Assembly (NCBI GenBank): GCA_017443065.1
Contig: JAFSPF010000085.1
Location: forward strand, 1-32,558
Length of the DNA stretch: 32,558 nucleotides
Source: Lachnospiraceae bacterium
GTDB lineage: Bacteria > Bacillota > Clostridia > Lachnospirales > Lachnospiraceae
Direction of reading: 5' to 3'
Shown here: piece by piece, positions 8,695 through 16,858 of the stretch
Layout: every line of letters begins with the position of its first letter
Numbering within the stretch: the first letter of the stretch is position 1
Translations under genes and position numbers: made by a program
The notes under the pieces: generated by a model
Databases searched by the model: none
What the model saw: only the letters and a program-made list of their open reading frames with translations
What the model was told of the DNA's origin: nothing

Positions 8695-9537
8695 ATGAAA
8701 GTCGTGGAAGTGAAGGGGAACAGACAAAAACCAAATTACCGCAGGCAGATGGATGAGATTGTCGCGGGGCTGGAAAAGGAGGGCGTACGGAAGCGTCTGC
8801 TGCTGCATGCCTGCTGCGCGCCCTGCTCCACTTCCTGCCTGGAGCTGCTGACACGGTTCTTTGACGTGACGGTGCTGTTCTATAATCCGAACATTACGGA
8901 GGAAGCGGAGTACCGGAAGCGCCTGGAGGAGGAGAAGCGGCTCATCACGCTTTTCAATCAGGAAATCCTTCGCGAGGAGTCGCAAATGGTGGATGCCAAA
9001 GACTACGGGATGACGGAAGGACTCTCCGCCGGAGAGTCGCAGGCGGCGGTACTGCCGGATAAAAGAACGCTAATTCAAATCCTCGAATCCCGCTATGATC
9101 CGGAGGCGTTCTTCGCCGTGGCGAAGGGATACGAGTCCGCGCCCGAGGGCGGCGAGCGCTGCAGACGCTGCTTTACGCTGCGCCTTCAGGAGGCGGCACG
9201 GGTTGCCGCAGGCGGATGCGTTTCGCCGGAGGCCCCTGTGCACGGGGGAGGCGGAACTTCCGATGTGGCAGGGAACACGGAATCCCTGCGCCCTTTCGAT
9301 TTCTTCACCACCACCCTCACGATCAGCCCCCTGAAAAACGCGGACCTGCTCAACGAAATCGGGCAGGCGGCGGGTGCGGCATACGGCGTTCCTTTTTTGC
9401 CTTCCGATTTCAAAAAGAAGGACGGTTTTCTGCGCTCGATTCAACTCTCCGAACAATTCGATCTCTACCGCCAGGATTATTGCGGCTGTATCTATTCCAA
9501 AGCGGAGCGCAGCTGCGCAAAGTGCCGCGCCTGCTGA
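8695..9537 (+). CDS. queH: Epoxyqueuosine reductase QueH
   Basis: QueH (formerly DUF208) reduces epoxyqueuosine in tRNA to queuosine and replaces the cobalamin enzyme QueG in many Firmicutes. The N-terminal LLLHACCAPCSTSCLE has Cys40, Cys41 and Cys44. GGERCRRCFTLRLQEAA, FFTTTLTISPLKNADLLNEIG and the C-terminal DYCGCIYSKAER match the family, including its cysteines and the QDYCGC motif. At 280 residues it is longer than the usual 180-260. Two extra segments account for this: residues about 103-125 (GMTEGLSAGESQAAVLPDKR area), whose DNA holds a perfect 9-bp hairpin, and residues about 170-199, replacing a short linker before FDFFTTTLT, with another 7-bp hairpin. queA, which makes its substrate, is at the window start. 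Confidence 0.9.
   Translation: MKVVEVKGNRQKPNYRRQMDEIVAGLEKEGVRKRLLLHACCAPCSTSCLELLTRFFDVTVLFYNPNITEEAEYRKRLEEEKRLITLFNQEILREESQMVDAKDYGMTEGLSAGESQAAVLPDKRTLIQILESRYDPEAFFAVAKGYESAPEGGERCRRCFTLRLQEAARVAAGGCVSPEAPVHGGGGTSDVAGNTESLRPFDFFTTTLTISPLKNADLLNEIGQAAGAAYGVPFLPSDFKKKDGFLRSIQLSEQFDLYRQDYCGCIYSKAERSCAKCRAC
9020..9038 (+). repeat. Perfect 9-bp palindrome in a queH insertion
   Basis: GACTCTCCG (9020-9028) and CGGAGAGTC (9030-9038) are perfect complements around a single base. The segment codes for GLSAGES, in a stretch that relatives lack. Confidence 0.7.
9268..9289 (+). repeat. 7-bp hairpin in the second queH insertion
   Basis: GCAGGGA (9268-9274) and TCCCTGC (9283-9289) pair perfectly with an 8-base loop. 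A smaller CCCC/GGGG pair around GTGCAC lies at 9233-9247. Both sit in the DNA of the extra residues of about 170-199. Confidence 0.6.
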
Positions 9538-9576
9538 ATATGCTGGACGTCGGGATGAACCGCCCGCCTGTTCCGG

Positions 9577-9598
9577 AAAGACCTTCGGGTCTTTTTTT
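9577..9598 (+). terminator. Rho-independent terminator after queH
   Basis: AAAGACC (9577-9583) and GGTCTTT (9588-9594) form a perfect stem closed by the stable TTCG loop and followed by a run of T. It ends the ridA-queH transcription unit. Confidence 0.93.
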
Positions 9599-9623
9599 CT
9601 CACACGCGGACTGGATTCGGGTG

Positions 9624-9629
9624 TATAAT
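9624..9629 (+). promoter_or_regulatory. -10 box for argS
   Basis: Perfect TATAAT about 50 bases before the argS start and just after the terminator. No convincing -35 hexamer is seen at the expected distance. Confidence 0.55.
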
Positions 9630-9681
9630 AGGGAAGATACGCAGGAAGACGCGCACAGACAGAAAAAAAGGATGCGGAATC

Positions 9682-11505
9682 ATGGAAACCATCATCAAAC
9701 AGATTGAAGCAAACGTCGCAAAGGCCTTTGAGGAAGCGGGATACGACGCCGCGCTAGGCACGGTCACGGTGTCCAACCGTCCGGATCTTTGCGAGTTTCA
9801 GTGCAACGGCGCGATGGCGGGCGCGAAGAAATACGGCAAGGCGCCGATCGTGATCGCGGAGGAGGTGGCAGCGCGGCTAAAGGAGAGCGTGACGGCGGAT
9901 GCGGCGCAGGCGGACGGCGATGCGGCTGCGAAGACGGACAGCGCTGTCTTCGCAAAGGTCGAAGCGGTGAAGCCGGGCTTCCTCAACCTGACCCTGACGG
10001 AGGATTATGTCGCCGCATACATCGCGGCATTGGCAAAGGACAAACGCTGCGGTGCGGAGGAGCCGTATCAAGGAAAGAAGATCGTGCTGGATTACGGCGG
10101 CCCGAACATCGCAAAGCCGCTGCATGTCGGGCATTTGCGCTCCGCCGTCATCGGCGAGAGCCTGAAACGGATTCTGCGTTTTGCGGGGGCCGAGGTCACC
10201 GGCGACATTCACATGGGCGACTGGGGACTGCCGATGGGACTGGTGGCGACGGAGTTAAGACACCGCCATCCGGACTGGCCGTATTTCGACGAGAGCTTTA
10301 CCGGCAGTTATCCGAAGGAATCCCTCTTCACGGTGGCGGAGCTGGAGGAGGTGTACCCGGCCGCCAGCGCAAAGTCCAAGGAGGACGAGGCCTACAAGGC
10401 GGAGGCCATGGAGGCGACGCGCAAAATCCAGGACGGCGACAAGGGCTACCGCGCGCTCTGGCGCGAAATCATGCGCACCTCCAAGGCGGATCTGAAAAAG
10501 GTCTATGACCGCCTGCATGTCAGCTTTGATCTCTGGAAGGGCGAAGCGGACGTGCATGAGATCATCCCCGGCATGGTGGAGGAGATGAAGCGCAGGGAGT
10601 ACGCGCACGAATCCGACGGCGCGCTCGTGATTGACGTTGCGGAGGAGACGGACAAAAAGGAAATCCCGCCCTGTATTATTTTGAAGTCTGACGGCGCCGC
10701 GCTCTATGCGACAACGGACCTCGCGACGATCGAGGACCGCATGAAAAACATCCGCCCGGACGGGATGATTTATCTCACGGACAAGCGGCAGGAGATGCAT
10801 TTCGTGCAGGTCTTCCGCGCGGCCCGAAAGGCAAGGCTGGTGCTGCCGGAAACGGAGCTTGCGCATATCGGCTTCGGCACGGTCAACGGCAAGGACGGCA
10901 AGCCGTACAAGACCAGGGACGGCGGCGTGCCGCGCCTGGAAAACCTGCTGGATGAGATTGCGGCAAGGATGCAGGAGCGCATTGCCGAGGGCGACAGGGA
11001 TTTGAGCGAAGCGGAGACGGCGAATGTGGCGGAGCAGGTGTCCCTGGCGGCCCTGAAATACGCGGATCTCTCCAACCAGCCCGCCAAGGACTATGTCTTT
11101 GACCCGGAAAAATTCACGGCCTTTGAGGGGGATACCGGCCCCTATCTGCTGTACACCATCGTGCGCATCAAATCGATCTTAAGGAAATACGGGGAGGGCG
11201 GCGGAAGCGTGAAGGAAGCGCGGATCCGCCCCGCGGGGAGCGCCGCGGAAAAGACGCTGCAGCTGACACTCACCGGCTTCGGCGAAGCGGTCATGCGTTC
11301 GGCCAAGGAGCTTTCCGCACACGGGCTCTGCGCCTTCCTGTATGCGCTGTCCAATGATTTCAACAGTTTTTACCATGAAACGAAGATCCTGACGGAGGAG
11401 GACGAGGCCGTCAAGGCGGGCTATATCGCCCTGCTGGCCCTGACCCTGAAGGAGCTGGAAACGGGCATCGGCCTGCTCGGCTTCGAGGCCCCGGAACGCA
11501 TGTAA
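9682..11505 (+). CDS. argS: Arginyl-tRNA synthetase
   Basis: ArgS charges tRNA-Arg. The 607-residue class I enzyme shows the N-terminal additional domain (SNRPDLCEFQCNGAMAGAKKYGKAPIVIAEEVA), the HIGH site in DYGGPNIAKPLHVGHLRSAVIGESLKR at about residues 135-160, and KYADLSNQPAKDYVFDPEKFTAFEGDTGPYLLY with the C-terminal anticodon-binding domain ending in GFEAPERM. Between AARLKESV and FAKVEAVKPGFLNL, usually nearly adjacent, lie about 17 extra Ala/Asp-rich residues whose DNA carries a 9-bp palindrome. The ATG at 9682 follows an AAAAAAGGA ribosome site. The gene has its own promoter region and is monocistronic or weakly linked to the next operon. Confidence 0.97.
   Translation: METIIKQIEANVAKAFEEAGYDAALGTVTVSNRPDLCEFQCNGAMAGAKKYGKAPIVIAEEVAARLKESVTADAAQADGDAAAKTDSAVFAKVEAVKPGFLNLTLTEDYVAAYIAALAKDKRCGAEEPYQGKKIVLDYGGPNIAKPLHVGHLRSAVIGESLKRILRFAGAEVTGDIHMGDWGLPMGLVATELRHRHPDWPYFDESFTGSYPKESLFTVAELEEVYPAASAKSKEDEAYKAEAMEATRKIQDGDKGYRALWREIMRTSKADLKKVYDRLHVSFDLWKGEADVHEIIPGMVEEMKRREYAHESDGALVIDVAEETDKKEIPPCIILKSDGAALYATTDLATIEDRMKNIRPDGMIYLTDKRQEMHFVQVFRAARKARLVLPETELAHIGFGTVNGKDGKPYKTRDGGVPRLENLLDEIAARMQERIAEGDRDLSEAETANVAEQVSLAALKYADLSNQPAKDYVFDPEKFTAFEGDTGPYLLYTIVRIKSILRKYGEGGGSVKEARIRPAGSAAEKTLQLTLTGFGEAVMRSAKELSAHGLCAFLYALSNDFNSFYHETKILTEEDEAVKAGYIALLALTLKELETGIGLLGFEAPERM
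9927..9954 (+). repeat. Palindrome in the argS insertion
   Basis: TGCGAAGAC (9927-9935) and GTCTTCGCA (9946-9954) are perfect complements. The 10-base loop holds the smaller palindrome AGCGCT. It codes for the extra AAAKTDSAVF residues between the LKES and FAKVEAVKPGF blocks. Confidence 0.65.
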
Positions 11506-11520
11506 TAACAGTTGTTTTGA

Positions 11521-11549
11521 TTCACAAACCTTCTTTCTTATGTTATAAT
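11521..11549 (+). promoter_or_regulatory. Promoter of the deacetylase-to-polC operon
   Basis: TTCACA (11521-11526) and TATAAT (11544-11549) with a 17-base spacer. It is followed by GAGGG and the ATG at 11581. No terminator or clear promoter was found between here and the end of polC, so it may drive the whole 13-kb block. Confidence 0.75.
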
Positions 11550-11580
11550 ATCTCGTAATTTACAGTTCGAGGGCAAATAC

Positions 11581-12972
11581 ATGGGAAACAAGGCTGCCGT
11601 CAGACGCGGCCAGAAAAATCGTCCTGCGGGAAAAGCGCAGGCGGATTCTGCACGGGAAGCGCAGACAGGGCAGCGGCAGCAGGAAACGGACGCGGAACGC
11701 CGTGCACGCGAGGTCGCGGAAGCGCGGAAGCGTTTGATGTCGGAGCAGCAGGAGGCTGATGCCCGCAAACGCAGGGAGGCGGAAGAGGAAGAGCGTCTGA
11801 AACGCGCGGAGGAAGAGGAGCGCCGGAAGCGGGCGGAGGAAGAGGAACGGATCCGCCTGGAGGAGGAAGAGGAACGGCGTCTTCAGGAAGAGGAAGAGGA
11901 GCGTCTTCGTCTGGAGGAAGAGGAAGCGCGTCTCCGTGCGGAAGAGGAAGAACGCGAATACCGCAGAAGACAGGCGGAGGAGCGCCGCAGAAAGCAGGAA
12001 GAAGAGCGGCGCCGGATAGAGGAAGAAGAAGAACGCATCGAAGCGGAGGTGGAGCGCAGGCTCTACAGATTGCGGGAGCAGGAGGCGGCAAAGGTCGTCG
12101 TTTCCCCGAAGGCCGTCAGGGCGCGCAGGGGGACCGTGCTCGCAGCGATCGCGGCGGTGCTTTTGCTGGGAGTGCTCAGTGTCATTCTGGGCATACGCTA
12201 TGACAAGGTCCGGAAGGAGCGCGACGCCGCCATGGAAGACCTGGCCCGCTACCGCTCGCTTGTCAGCAGTGAGGTGCAGGAGGAAGAGAATCCGGAGGCG
12301 GGCACCGCACCTTCTCCGGAGCAGGAAACGGCAAGGGTTGTCCCGAAGGACGGCATCCGCCGGGTGTATCTCACCTTTGACGACGGGCCGACGGCCGTGA
12401 CGGGAGAGGTGCTGGACATCCTGAAGACCTATGATGTCAAGGCGACCTTCTTTGTGCTCGGCAGGGAGGACGAGGCCTCCAAAGCGCTGTACAACCGCAT
12501 CGTGGATGAGGGGCATACCCTGGCCATGCATAGCTTCGATCATGATTTCACGAGGCTTTACGCATCGCTTGACAGCTTTTCCGCGGACACGCTGCGCCTG
12601 AGAAACTTTCTTTACGAAGTGACGGACGGACGCGTCTGGGCAAAGATTTACCGCTTCCCGGGCGGCTCCTCCACGACCACGGCGCGCGCGGAGATCCCGG
12701 AACTCATCGACTGGCTGGGCCGGGAGAACATCACGTATTTCGACTGGAATGTTTACGGCGGGGATGATATCGCACCGGAGGTGATCGTCTCCAACGTGAA
12801 GGCGAATGTCGAAAAATATGAAAACGCCGTCATTCTCATGCACGACGGCGCGGATAAAGACGAAACGGTCGAGGCACTGCCGGAGATCATCGAATACCTG
12901 CAGGGGCTGGAAGGGACAAAGCTTCTGCCGATCACCGAAGAAACCGCACCGGTACAACACGGTAACATGTGA
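11581..12972 (+). CDS. Membrane-anchored polysaccharide deacetylase with charged single-helix domain
   Basis: A 463-residue protein predicted to remove acetyl groups from N-acetylated sugars, most likely of peptidoglycan. Residues about 20-165 are almost entirely Glu, Arg, Lys and Gln in repeating EEEERRKRAEEEER patterns, a classic ER/K single alpha helix or coiled coil. Basic residues then precede one membrane span at about 183-206 (TVLAAIAAVLLLGVLSVILG). The rest should be extracellular: a short coil, an acidic linker, and the NodB domain with TFDDGPT (about 264-270, catalytic Asp and metal Asp), HSFDHD (about 317-322, metal histidines), RFPGGSS and LMHDG. By the positive-inside rule the long helix is cytoplasmic. 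The bactofilin follows after 42 bases. Confidence 0.9.
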   Translation: MGNKAAVRRGQKNRPAGKAQADSAREAQTGQRQQETDAERRAREVAEARKRLMSEQQEADARKRREAEEEERLKRAEEEERRKRAEEEERIRLEEEEERRLQEEEEERLRLEEEEARLRAEEEEREYRRRQAEERRRKQEEERRRIEEEEERIEAEVERRLYRLREQEAAKVVVSPKAVRARRGTVLAAIAAVLLLGVLSVILGIRYDKVRKERDAAMEDLARYRSLVSSEVQEEENPEAGTAPSPEQETARVVPKDGIRRVYLTFDDGPTAVTGEVLDILKTYDVKATFFVLGREDEASKALYNRIVDEGHTLAMHSFDHDFTRLYASLDSFSADTLRLRNFLYEVTDGRVWAKIYRFPGGSSTTTARAEIPELIDWLGRENITYFDWNVYGGDDIAPEVIVSNVKANVEKYENAVILMHDGADKDETVEALPEIIEYLQGLEGTKLLPITEETAPVQHGNM

Positions 12973-13014
12973 TTACCGTCAAGGCATAAAAAAAGAAAAA
13001 CGGAGGAAAAGGGA

Positions 13015-14019
13015 ATGGGATTTTTTTCTGATGTGGAAAGCGATCTGTCGGGACAAACGGCAGACGTGGCGGAAACCGCGGCCCAGGTGATGGCGGAGAG
13101 CGCGGACCTGGACAGCATGCTGAACACCATGGACGAAACCAGGACGCCCGCGGAGCCTGCCGCGGACAACATGGTGGTGACGGAGACCTTCTTCGAGACG
13201 GGAGATGAGGATGCTCCGGTGATGTCCGCGGGGGATGCGATGGAGACGGAGGATACGGATGACGAATTCCTCTCGAAGCTTTCGGAGGCCCTCGGCACGA
13301 CGGTACAGGAGGATGCCGCGCCCGAACCGGAACCGGTGTATGAAAGCGCGGCGGAGGAGGTACCGGCCTTTGAAAGCGTGCCGGAAGAACCCGTGATGCC
13401 GGAAGCACCGGCGGAAGTGTATGCGGCATCCGAGCCGGAGCCCGCACCGGTGTTTGAAAGCGCACCGGCGATGCCGCAGTTTACGGCACCTGAGACGACA
13501 CAGACAACATTTGCACAACAGGGGGGATATGCAATGGAAATGGATATGGTAACGGCACCGGCAACGGATGAAAATGCGGTCATCACCGCGGGCATGATTG
13601 TGCACGGCGATGTGCAGACATCCGGCAATCTGGAACTGATGGGGAAGGTCACGGGCAATGTCCGCGCGAACGGCAAGCTGACGATCTCCGGCGAGATCAC
13701 GGGTGATTCCGTGGCCGCGGAAATCTATGCGGAGAACGCGCGCGTCAACGGCGAAGTGAAGAGCCAGGGCAGCGTGAAGATCGGACAGTCCACCGTCATC
13801 ATCGGCAACATCCACGCGAACGGCGCGGTGATCGCGGGCGCGGTCAAGGGTGACATTGACGTGCACGGCCCGGTCATTTTAGACACGACGGCCATCGTCA
13901 TGGGCAACATCAAATCCCAGTCCGTCCAGATCAACAACGGCGCGGTCATCGAGGGTATGTGCTCGCAGGTTTACGCGGAAGTCAATCCGAGCGCGTTCTT
14001 TGACAACCTTAAGGGATAA
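13015..14019 (+). CDS. Bactofilin family cytoskeletal protein with long acidic N-terminal region
   Basis: Bactofilins self-assemble into nucleotide-free filaments and position cell-wall enzymes. In this 334-residue protein, residues about 190-320 form the bactofilin beta helix with repeats such as GMIVHGDVQTSGNLELMG, GKVTGNVRANGKLTISGEITG and ARVNGEVKSQGSVKIGQS. The N-terminal half is unlike typical short bactofilins: it is Glu/Pro/Ala-rich and contains approximate repeats (FESVPEEPVMPEAP, FESAPAMPQF, YESAAEEVPA). This is likely a disordered arm for partners or membrane docking. A good GGAGGAAAAGGG ribosome site precedes the ATG. The adjacent peptidoglycan deacetylase is an obvious candidate client. 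pyrH starts five bases after the stop. Confidence 0.9.
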   Translation: MGFFSDVESDLSGQTADVAETAAQVMAESADLDSMLNTMDETRTPAEPAADNMVVTETFFETGDEDAPVMSAGDAMETEDTDDEFLSKLSEALGTTVQEDAAPEPEPVYESAAEEVPAFESVPEEPVMPEAPAEVYAASEPEPAPVFESAPAMPQFTAPETTQTTFAQQGGYAMEMDMVTAPATDENAVITAGMIVHGDVQTSGNLELMGKVTGNVRANGKLTISGEITGDSVAAEIYAENARVNGEVKSQGSVKIGQSTVIIGNIHANGAVIAGAVKGDIDVHGPVILDTTAIVMGNIKSQSVQINNGAVIEGMCSQVYAEVNPSAFFDNLKG

Positions 14020-14024
14020 CACAC

Positions 14025-14720
14025 ATGCGTTACATGCTCAAACTCAGCGGTGAGGCGCTGGCGGGAGAAAAGCATACCGGCTTTGATCTTGCGGTCATCC
14101 GCACGGTCGCTTCGCAGGTGAAGAAGCTGACAGAGGACGGCGCGGGGCTCGGTGTCGTGATCGGCGGCGGCAATTTCTGGCGCGGCCGCACGGGCACGGA
14201 GATCGACCGTGACAAATCGGATCAGATCGGGATGCTGGCAACGGTCATGAACTGCATCTATGTTTCGGACGTGTTCCGCGAAGCGGGGATGCGCACAAAA
14301 ATCATGACGCCCTTTGCCTGCGGCACCTTTACGGAGCTCTTTGCGGTGGACAAGGCAAGGGAGTATCTGGCGGACGGTCAGGTTGTCTTCTTTGCCGGCG
14401 GCACCGGACATCCGTATTTTTCCACGGACACGGGCGTGGTCCTGCGCGCCGTGGAGATCAAGGCGGACTGCGTGCTGCTGGCCAAGGCCATTGACGGCGT
14501 TTATGACAAGGATCCCGCGAAGCATCCGGACGCAAAGCGCTATGACCGCCTGACACTGGATGAGGTGATTGAACAGGGCCTGCAGGCCGTGGACTTAACG
14601 GCCTCCGTGCTGGCAAGGGATGCGGGGATGGAGCTGCGCGTCTTCTCCTTACAGGAGGAGGACGGCATCCTCAAGGCCGCGTCCGGCAGGTTTAACGGCA
14701 CCGTGGTGGTAAGCGCCTGA
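14025..14720 (+). CDS. pyrH: UMP kinase
   Basis: PyrH phosphorylates UMP to UDP with ATP in the cytosol, feeding RNA, DNA and UDP-sugar synthesis. At 231 residues it is a little short at the N-terminus: MRYMLKLSGEALAG where relatives have several more residues before LKLSGEAL. GVVIGGGNFWRGR, the GTGHPYFSTDTGVVLRA block and LLAKAIDGVYDKDP are typical. The first ATG at 14025 is favoured (AAGGG about nine bases before it), but an ATG at 14034 also gives a workable enzyme. It is followed by frr, as in most bacteria. rpsB and tsf, its usual upstream neighbours, are absent here. Confidence 0.96.
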   Translation: MRYMLKLSGEALAGEKHTGFDLAVIRTVASQVKKLTEDGAGLGVVIGGGNFWRGRTGTEIDRDKSDQIGMLATVMNCIYVSDVFREAGMRTKIMTPFACGTFTELFAVDKAREYLADGQVVFFAGGTGHPYFSTDTGVVLRAVEIKADCVLLAKAIDGVYDKDPAKHPDAKRYDRLTLDEVIEQGLQAVDLTASVLARDAGMELRVFSLQEEDGILKAASGRFNGTVVVSA

Positions 14721-14762
14721 AATTACAGGACGAAGCACGAACGTACATGGGGGGATTGGATT

Positions 14763-15314
14763 ATGAATGAGAGACTGAAACCGTTTGACGAAAAAATGCA
14801 GAAGTCCGTGAAGTTTCTGACGGACGAGCTGGCAACGGTGCGTGCGGGACGCGCCAATCCGTGCGTGCTGGACAAGATCCGCGTGGATTATTACGGCACG
14901 CCTTCGCCGGTGCAGCAGGTCGGCAACATCTCCGTGCCGGAGGCGCGCATCATCCAGATCGCACCGTATGACAAGAGTCTGTTAAAGGAAATCGAAAAGG
15001 CGATCCTTGCCTCCGATATCGGCATCACGCCGACGAACGACGGCAACATCATCCGCCTGGTTTTCCCGGAGCTGACGGAGGAGCGCCGCAAGCAGCTGAC
15101 GAAGGATGTGAAGAAAAAGGGCGAGGACGCGAAGGTCGCGCTGCGCAACATCCGCAGGGACGGCGCCGACATGGTCAAGAAGCTCAAGGGGACGGAGGTC
15201 TCCGAGGACGAGCAGAAGGACATGGAGAACGAGCTGCAGAAGCTGACGGACAAATACGTCAAGGAAATCGACAAGGCGGTTGAGGAAAAGTCAAAGGAAA
15301 TCATGACGGTATGA
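14763..15314 (+). CDS. frr: Ribosome recycling factor
   Basis: Frr splits post-termination ribosomes together with EF-G. The 183-residue protein is of normal length and fully typical: MQKSVKFLTDELATVRAGRANPCVLDKIRVDYYGTPSP, then ISVPEARIIQIAPYDKS, and the long C-terminal helix region with many Lys and Glu. The ATG at 14763 follows GGGGGGA. It overlaps uppS by ATGA, suggesting coupled translation. Confidence 0.98.
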   Translation: MNERLKPFDEKMQKSVKFLTDELATVRAGRANPCVLDKIRVDYYGTPSPVQQVGNISVPEARIIQIAPYDKSLLKEIEKAILASDIGITPTNDGNIIRLVFPELTEERRKQLTKDVKKKGEDAKVALRNIRRDGADMVKKLKGTEVSEDEQKDMENELQKLTDKYVKEIDKAVEEKSKEIMTV

Positions 15315-16027
15315 ACGTACCGCAACATGTCGCCATCATTCTGGACGGCAACGGACGCTGGGCGAAGGAACAGGGAAAGCCGCGCACCTACGGTCATAAG
15401 CAGGGTGCGCTGGCAGTACACAGGATCTTAGAAGACGCGGACGCGCTGGGGATCAAATACCTCACGGTGTACGCGTTTTCCACGGAAAACTGGAAACGCC
15501 CGAAGGCGGAGGTGAGCGCGCTCATGCAGATCCTGAAAAAGGAGCTGGAGGACAACGTGGCGCGGTCGATGAAAAACAACATCCGCTGCCGCGTGATCGG
15601 GGACCGCGGCCCTTTGTCAAAGGGCATCCTCTCGGCGATCGACCGCCTGGAAGGAGAAACAAAAAACAACACGGGCCTGCAGTTCACGCTCGCGATCAAC
15701 TACGGCAGCCGCGATGAAATCACGCGCGCCACACGGCTCCTTGCCGCAGACGCCGCTTCCGGCAGAATCTCCGCGGAGGAGATCACGGAGGAGATGATCG
15801 CGTCGCGGCTGGATACAAAGGACATCCCGGATCCCGATCTTCTCATCCGCACGATGGGAGACCAGCGGATCTCGAATTATTTATTGTGGCAGTGCGCCTA
15901 CACGGAGCTGTATTTCACGGATACCGCCTGGCCGGCCTTTGACCGCGCGGCGCTGGAAAAAGCGATCGCGGCCTATGCCGGCAGGGATCGGCGTTTTGGC
16001 GGACTGAAGGAAAAAGAGGAAGACTGA
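15311..16027 (+). CDS. uppS: Undecaprenyl diphosphate synthase (cis-prenyltransferase)
   Basis: UppS adds eight isoprene units to farnesyl diphosphate to make the lipid carrier for cell-wall synthesis. The 238-residue protein has HVAIILDGNGRWAKEQGKPRTYGHKQGA with the Mg-binding Asp near residue 13, VYAFSTENWKRPKAEV, and the C-terminal block RTMGDQRISNYLLWQCAYTELYFTDTAWPAFD. In that block the usual RT(S/G)GE reads RTMGD, a conservative oddity. The metal-binding Glu of ELYF is kept. It starts inside frr (ATGA overlap) and ends directly before the TTG start of cdsA. Confidence 0.97.
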   Translation: MNVPQHVAIILDGNGRWAKEQGKPRTYGHKQGALAVHRILEDADALGIKYLTVYAFSTENWKRPKAEVSALMQILKKELEDNVARSMKNNIRCRVIGDRGPLSKGILSAIDRLEGETKNNTGLQFTLAINYGSRDEITRATRLLAADAASGRISAEEITEEMIASRLDTKDIPDPDLLIRTMGDQRISNYLLWQCAYTELYFTDTAWPAFDRAALEKAIAAYAGRDRRFGGLKEKEED

Positions 16028-16858
16028 TTGAAGGAACGGGTCATCAGCGGAGCGGTCATTCTTGTTTTACTGGTGCTGATGCTGACCAGCGGGGGCTATG
16101 TGCTGGCCGGTATCCTGTGCCTGCTTTCGCTGATGGCTTTTTATGAACTGGTCAGGGCCTTCGGCATCCGCAAGGAGGGAAAGCTCTCCGCGATGGAGAT
16201 GGTCGGATACATCGGCGTGCTGGCGCATTATCTGTTGCTGGCGCTTTCCAGGGCGAATGCGCGGTTTTTCATCGGCACGGTGATCAGCTTTGTGTTTGCG
16301 GAAACGCTCATTTATGTGGTGCGCTTTCCGAATTACAGCGTGTCGCAGCTGACGGAGATCATTTTTATGTTTCTCTATGCGCCGGTGATGATGAGCTTCC
16401 TGTATCTGATCCGCAATCTGTATTTCGGTGAATGGTTTATCTGGCTGCCCTTTGTGGCATGGGTCAGCGACACCTTCGCCTATCTCACGGGAAGGGTGTT
16501 CGGCAAACATAAGCTGTGCCCGGGACTCTCCCCGAAGAAAACGGTGGAGGGCGCGATCGGCGGGGCGCTGGGCGCGACGATTGTGGCGGGAATCTACGGA
16601 CTGATTCTGCCGCATTACACCACCTATAACGAGCGCGTCGTCTGGGCCTGTCTGTTGATCGGGCTTCTGGGCGGCATCCTGTCGCAGCTGGGGGATTTGC
16701 TTGCCAGCGGCATCAAGCGGGACAAGGGCATCAAGGATTACGGCGCCCTGATTCCCGGACACGGCGGCATCATGGACCGTTTTGATTCCGTGATTTTTAT
16801 GCTGCCGGTCGTGTACTTTATGATTGTATTCTTTTTACAGGGGAAACCGATTGTCTGA
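16028..16858 (+). CDS. cdsA: Phosphatidate cytidylyltransferase
   Basis: CdsA makes CDP-diacylglycerol from phosphatidic acid and CTP in the membrane, the entry to phospholipid synthesis. It has 276 residues with about seven to eight hydrophobic spans starting at residue 5. The signature is present: SDTFAYLTGRVFGKHKL, SPKKTVEGAIGGALGA, and GDLLASGIKRDKGIKDYGALIPGHGGIMDRFDS near residues 221-254. The start is TTG at 16028, immediately after the uppS TGA, with AGAGGAAG just upstream. No ATG would give the complete first span. The C-terminus overlaps the dxr start by eight bases. Confidence 0.95.
   Translation: MKERVISGAVILVLLVLMLTSGGYVLAGILCLLSLMAFYELVRAFGIRKEGKLSAMEMVGYIGVLAHYLLLALSRANARFFIGTVISFVFAETLIYVVRFPNYSVSQLTEIIFMFLYAPVMMSFLYLIRNLYFGEWFIWLPFVAWVSDTFAYLTGRVFGKHKLCPGLSPKKTVEGAIGGALGATIVAGIYGLILPHYTTYNERVVWACLLIGLLGGILSQLGDLLASGIKRDKGIKDYGALIPGHGGIMDRFDSVIFMLPVVYFMIVFFLQGKPIV

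Noticed and set aside
12753..13700. A 315-codon Ser-rich minus-strand ORF over the bactofilin
   Set aside because: It is the complement of the acidic repeat region of the bactofilin and has no start signal.
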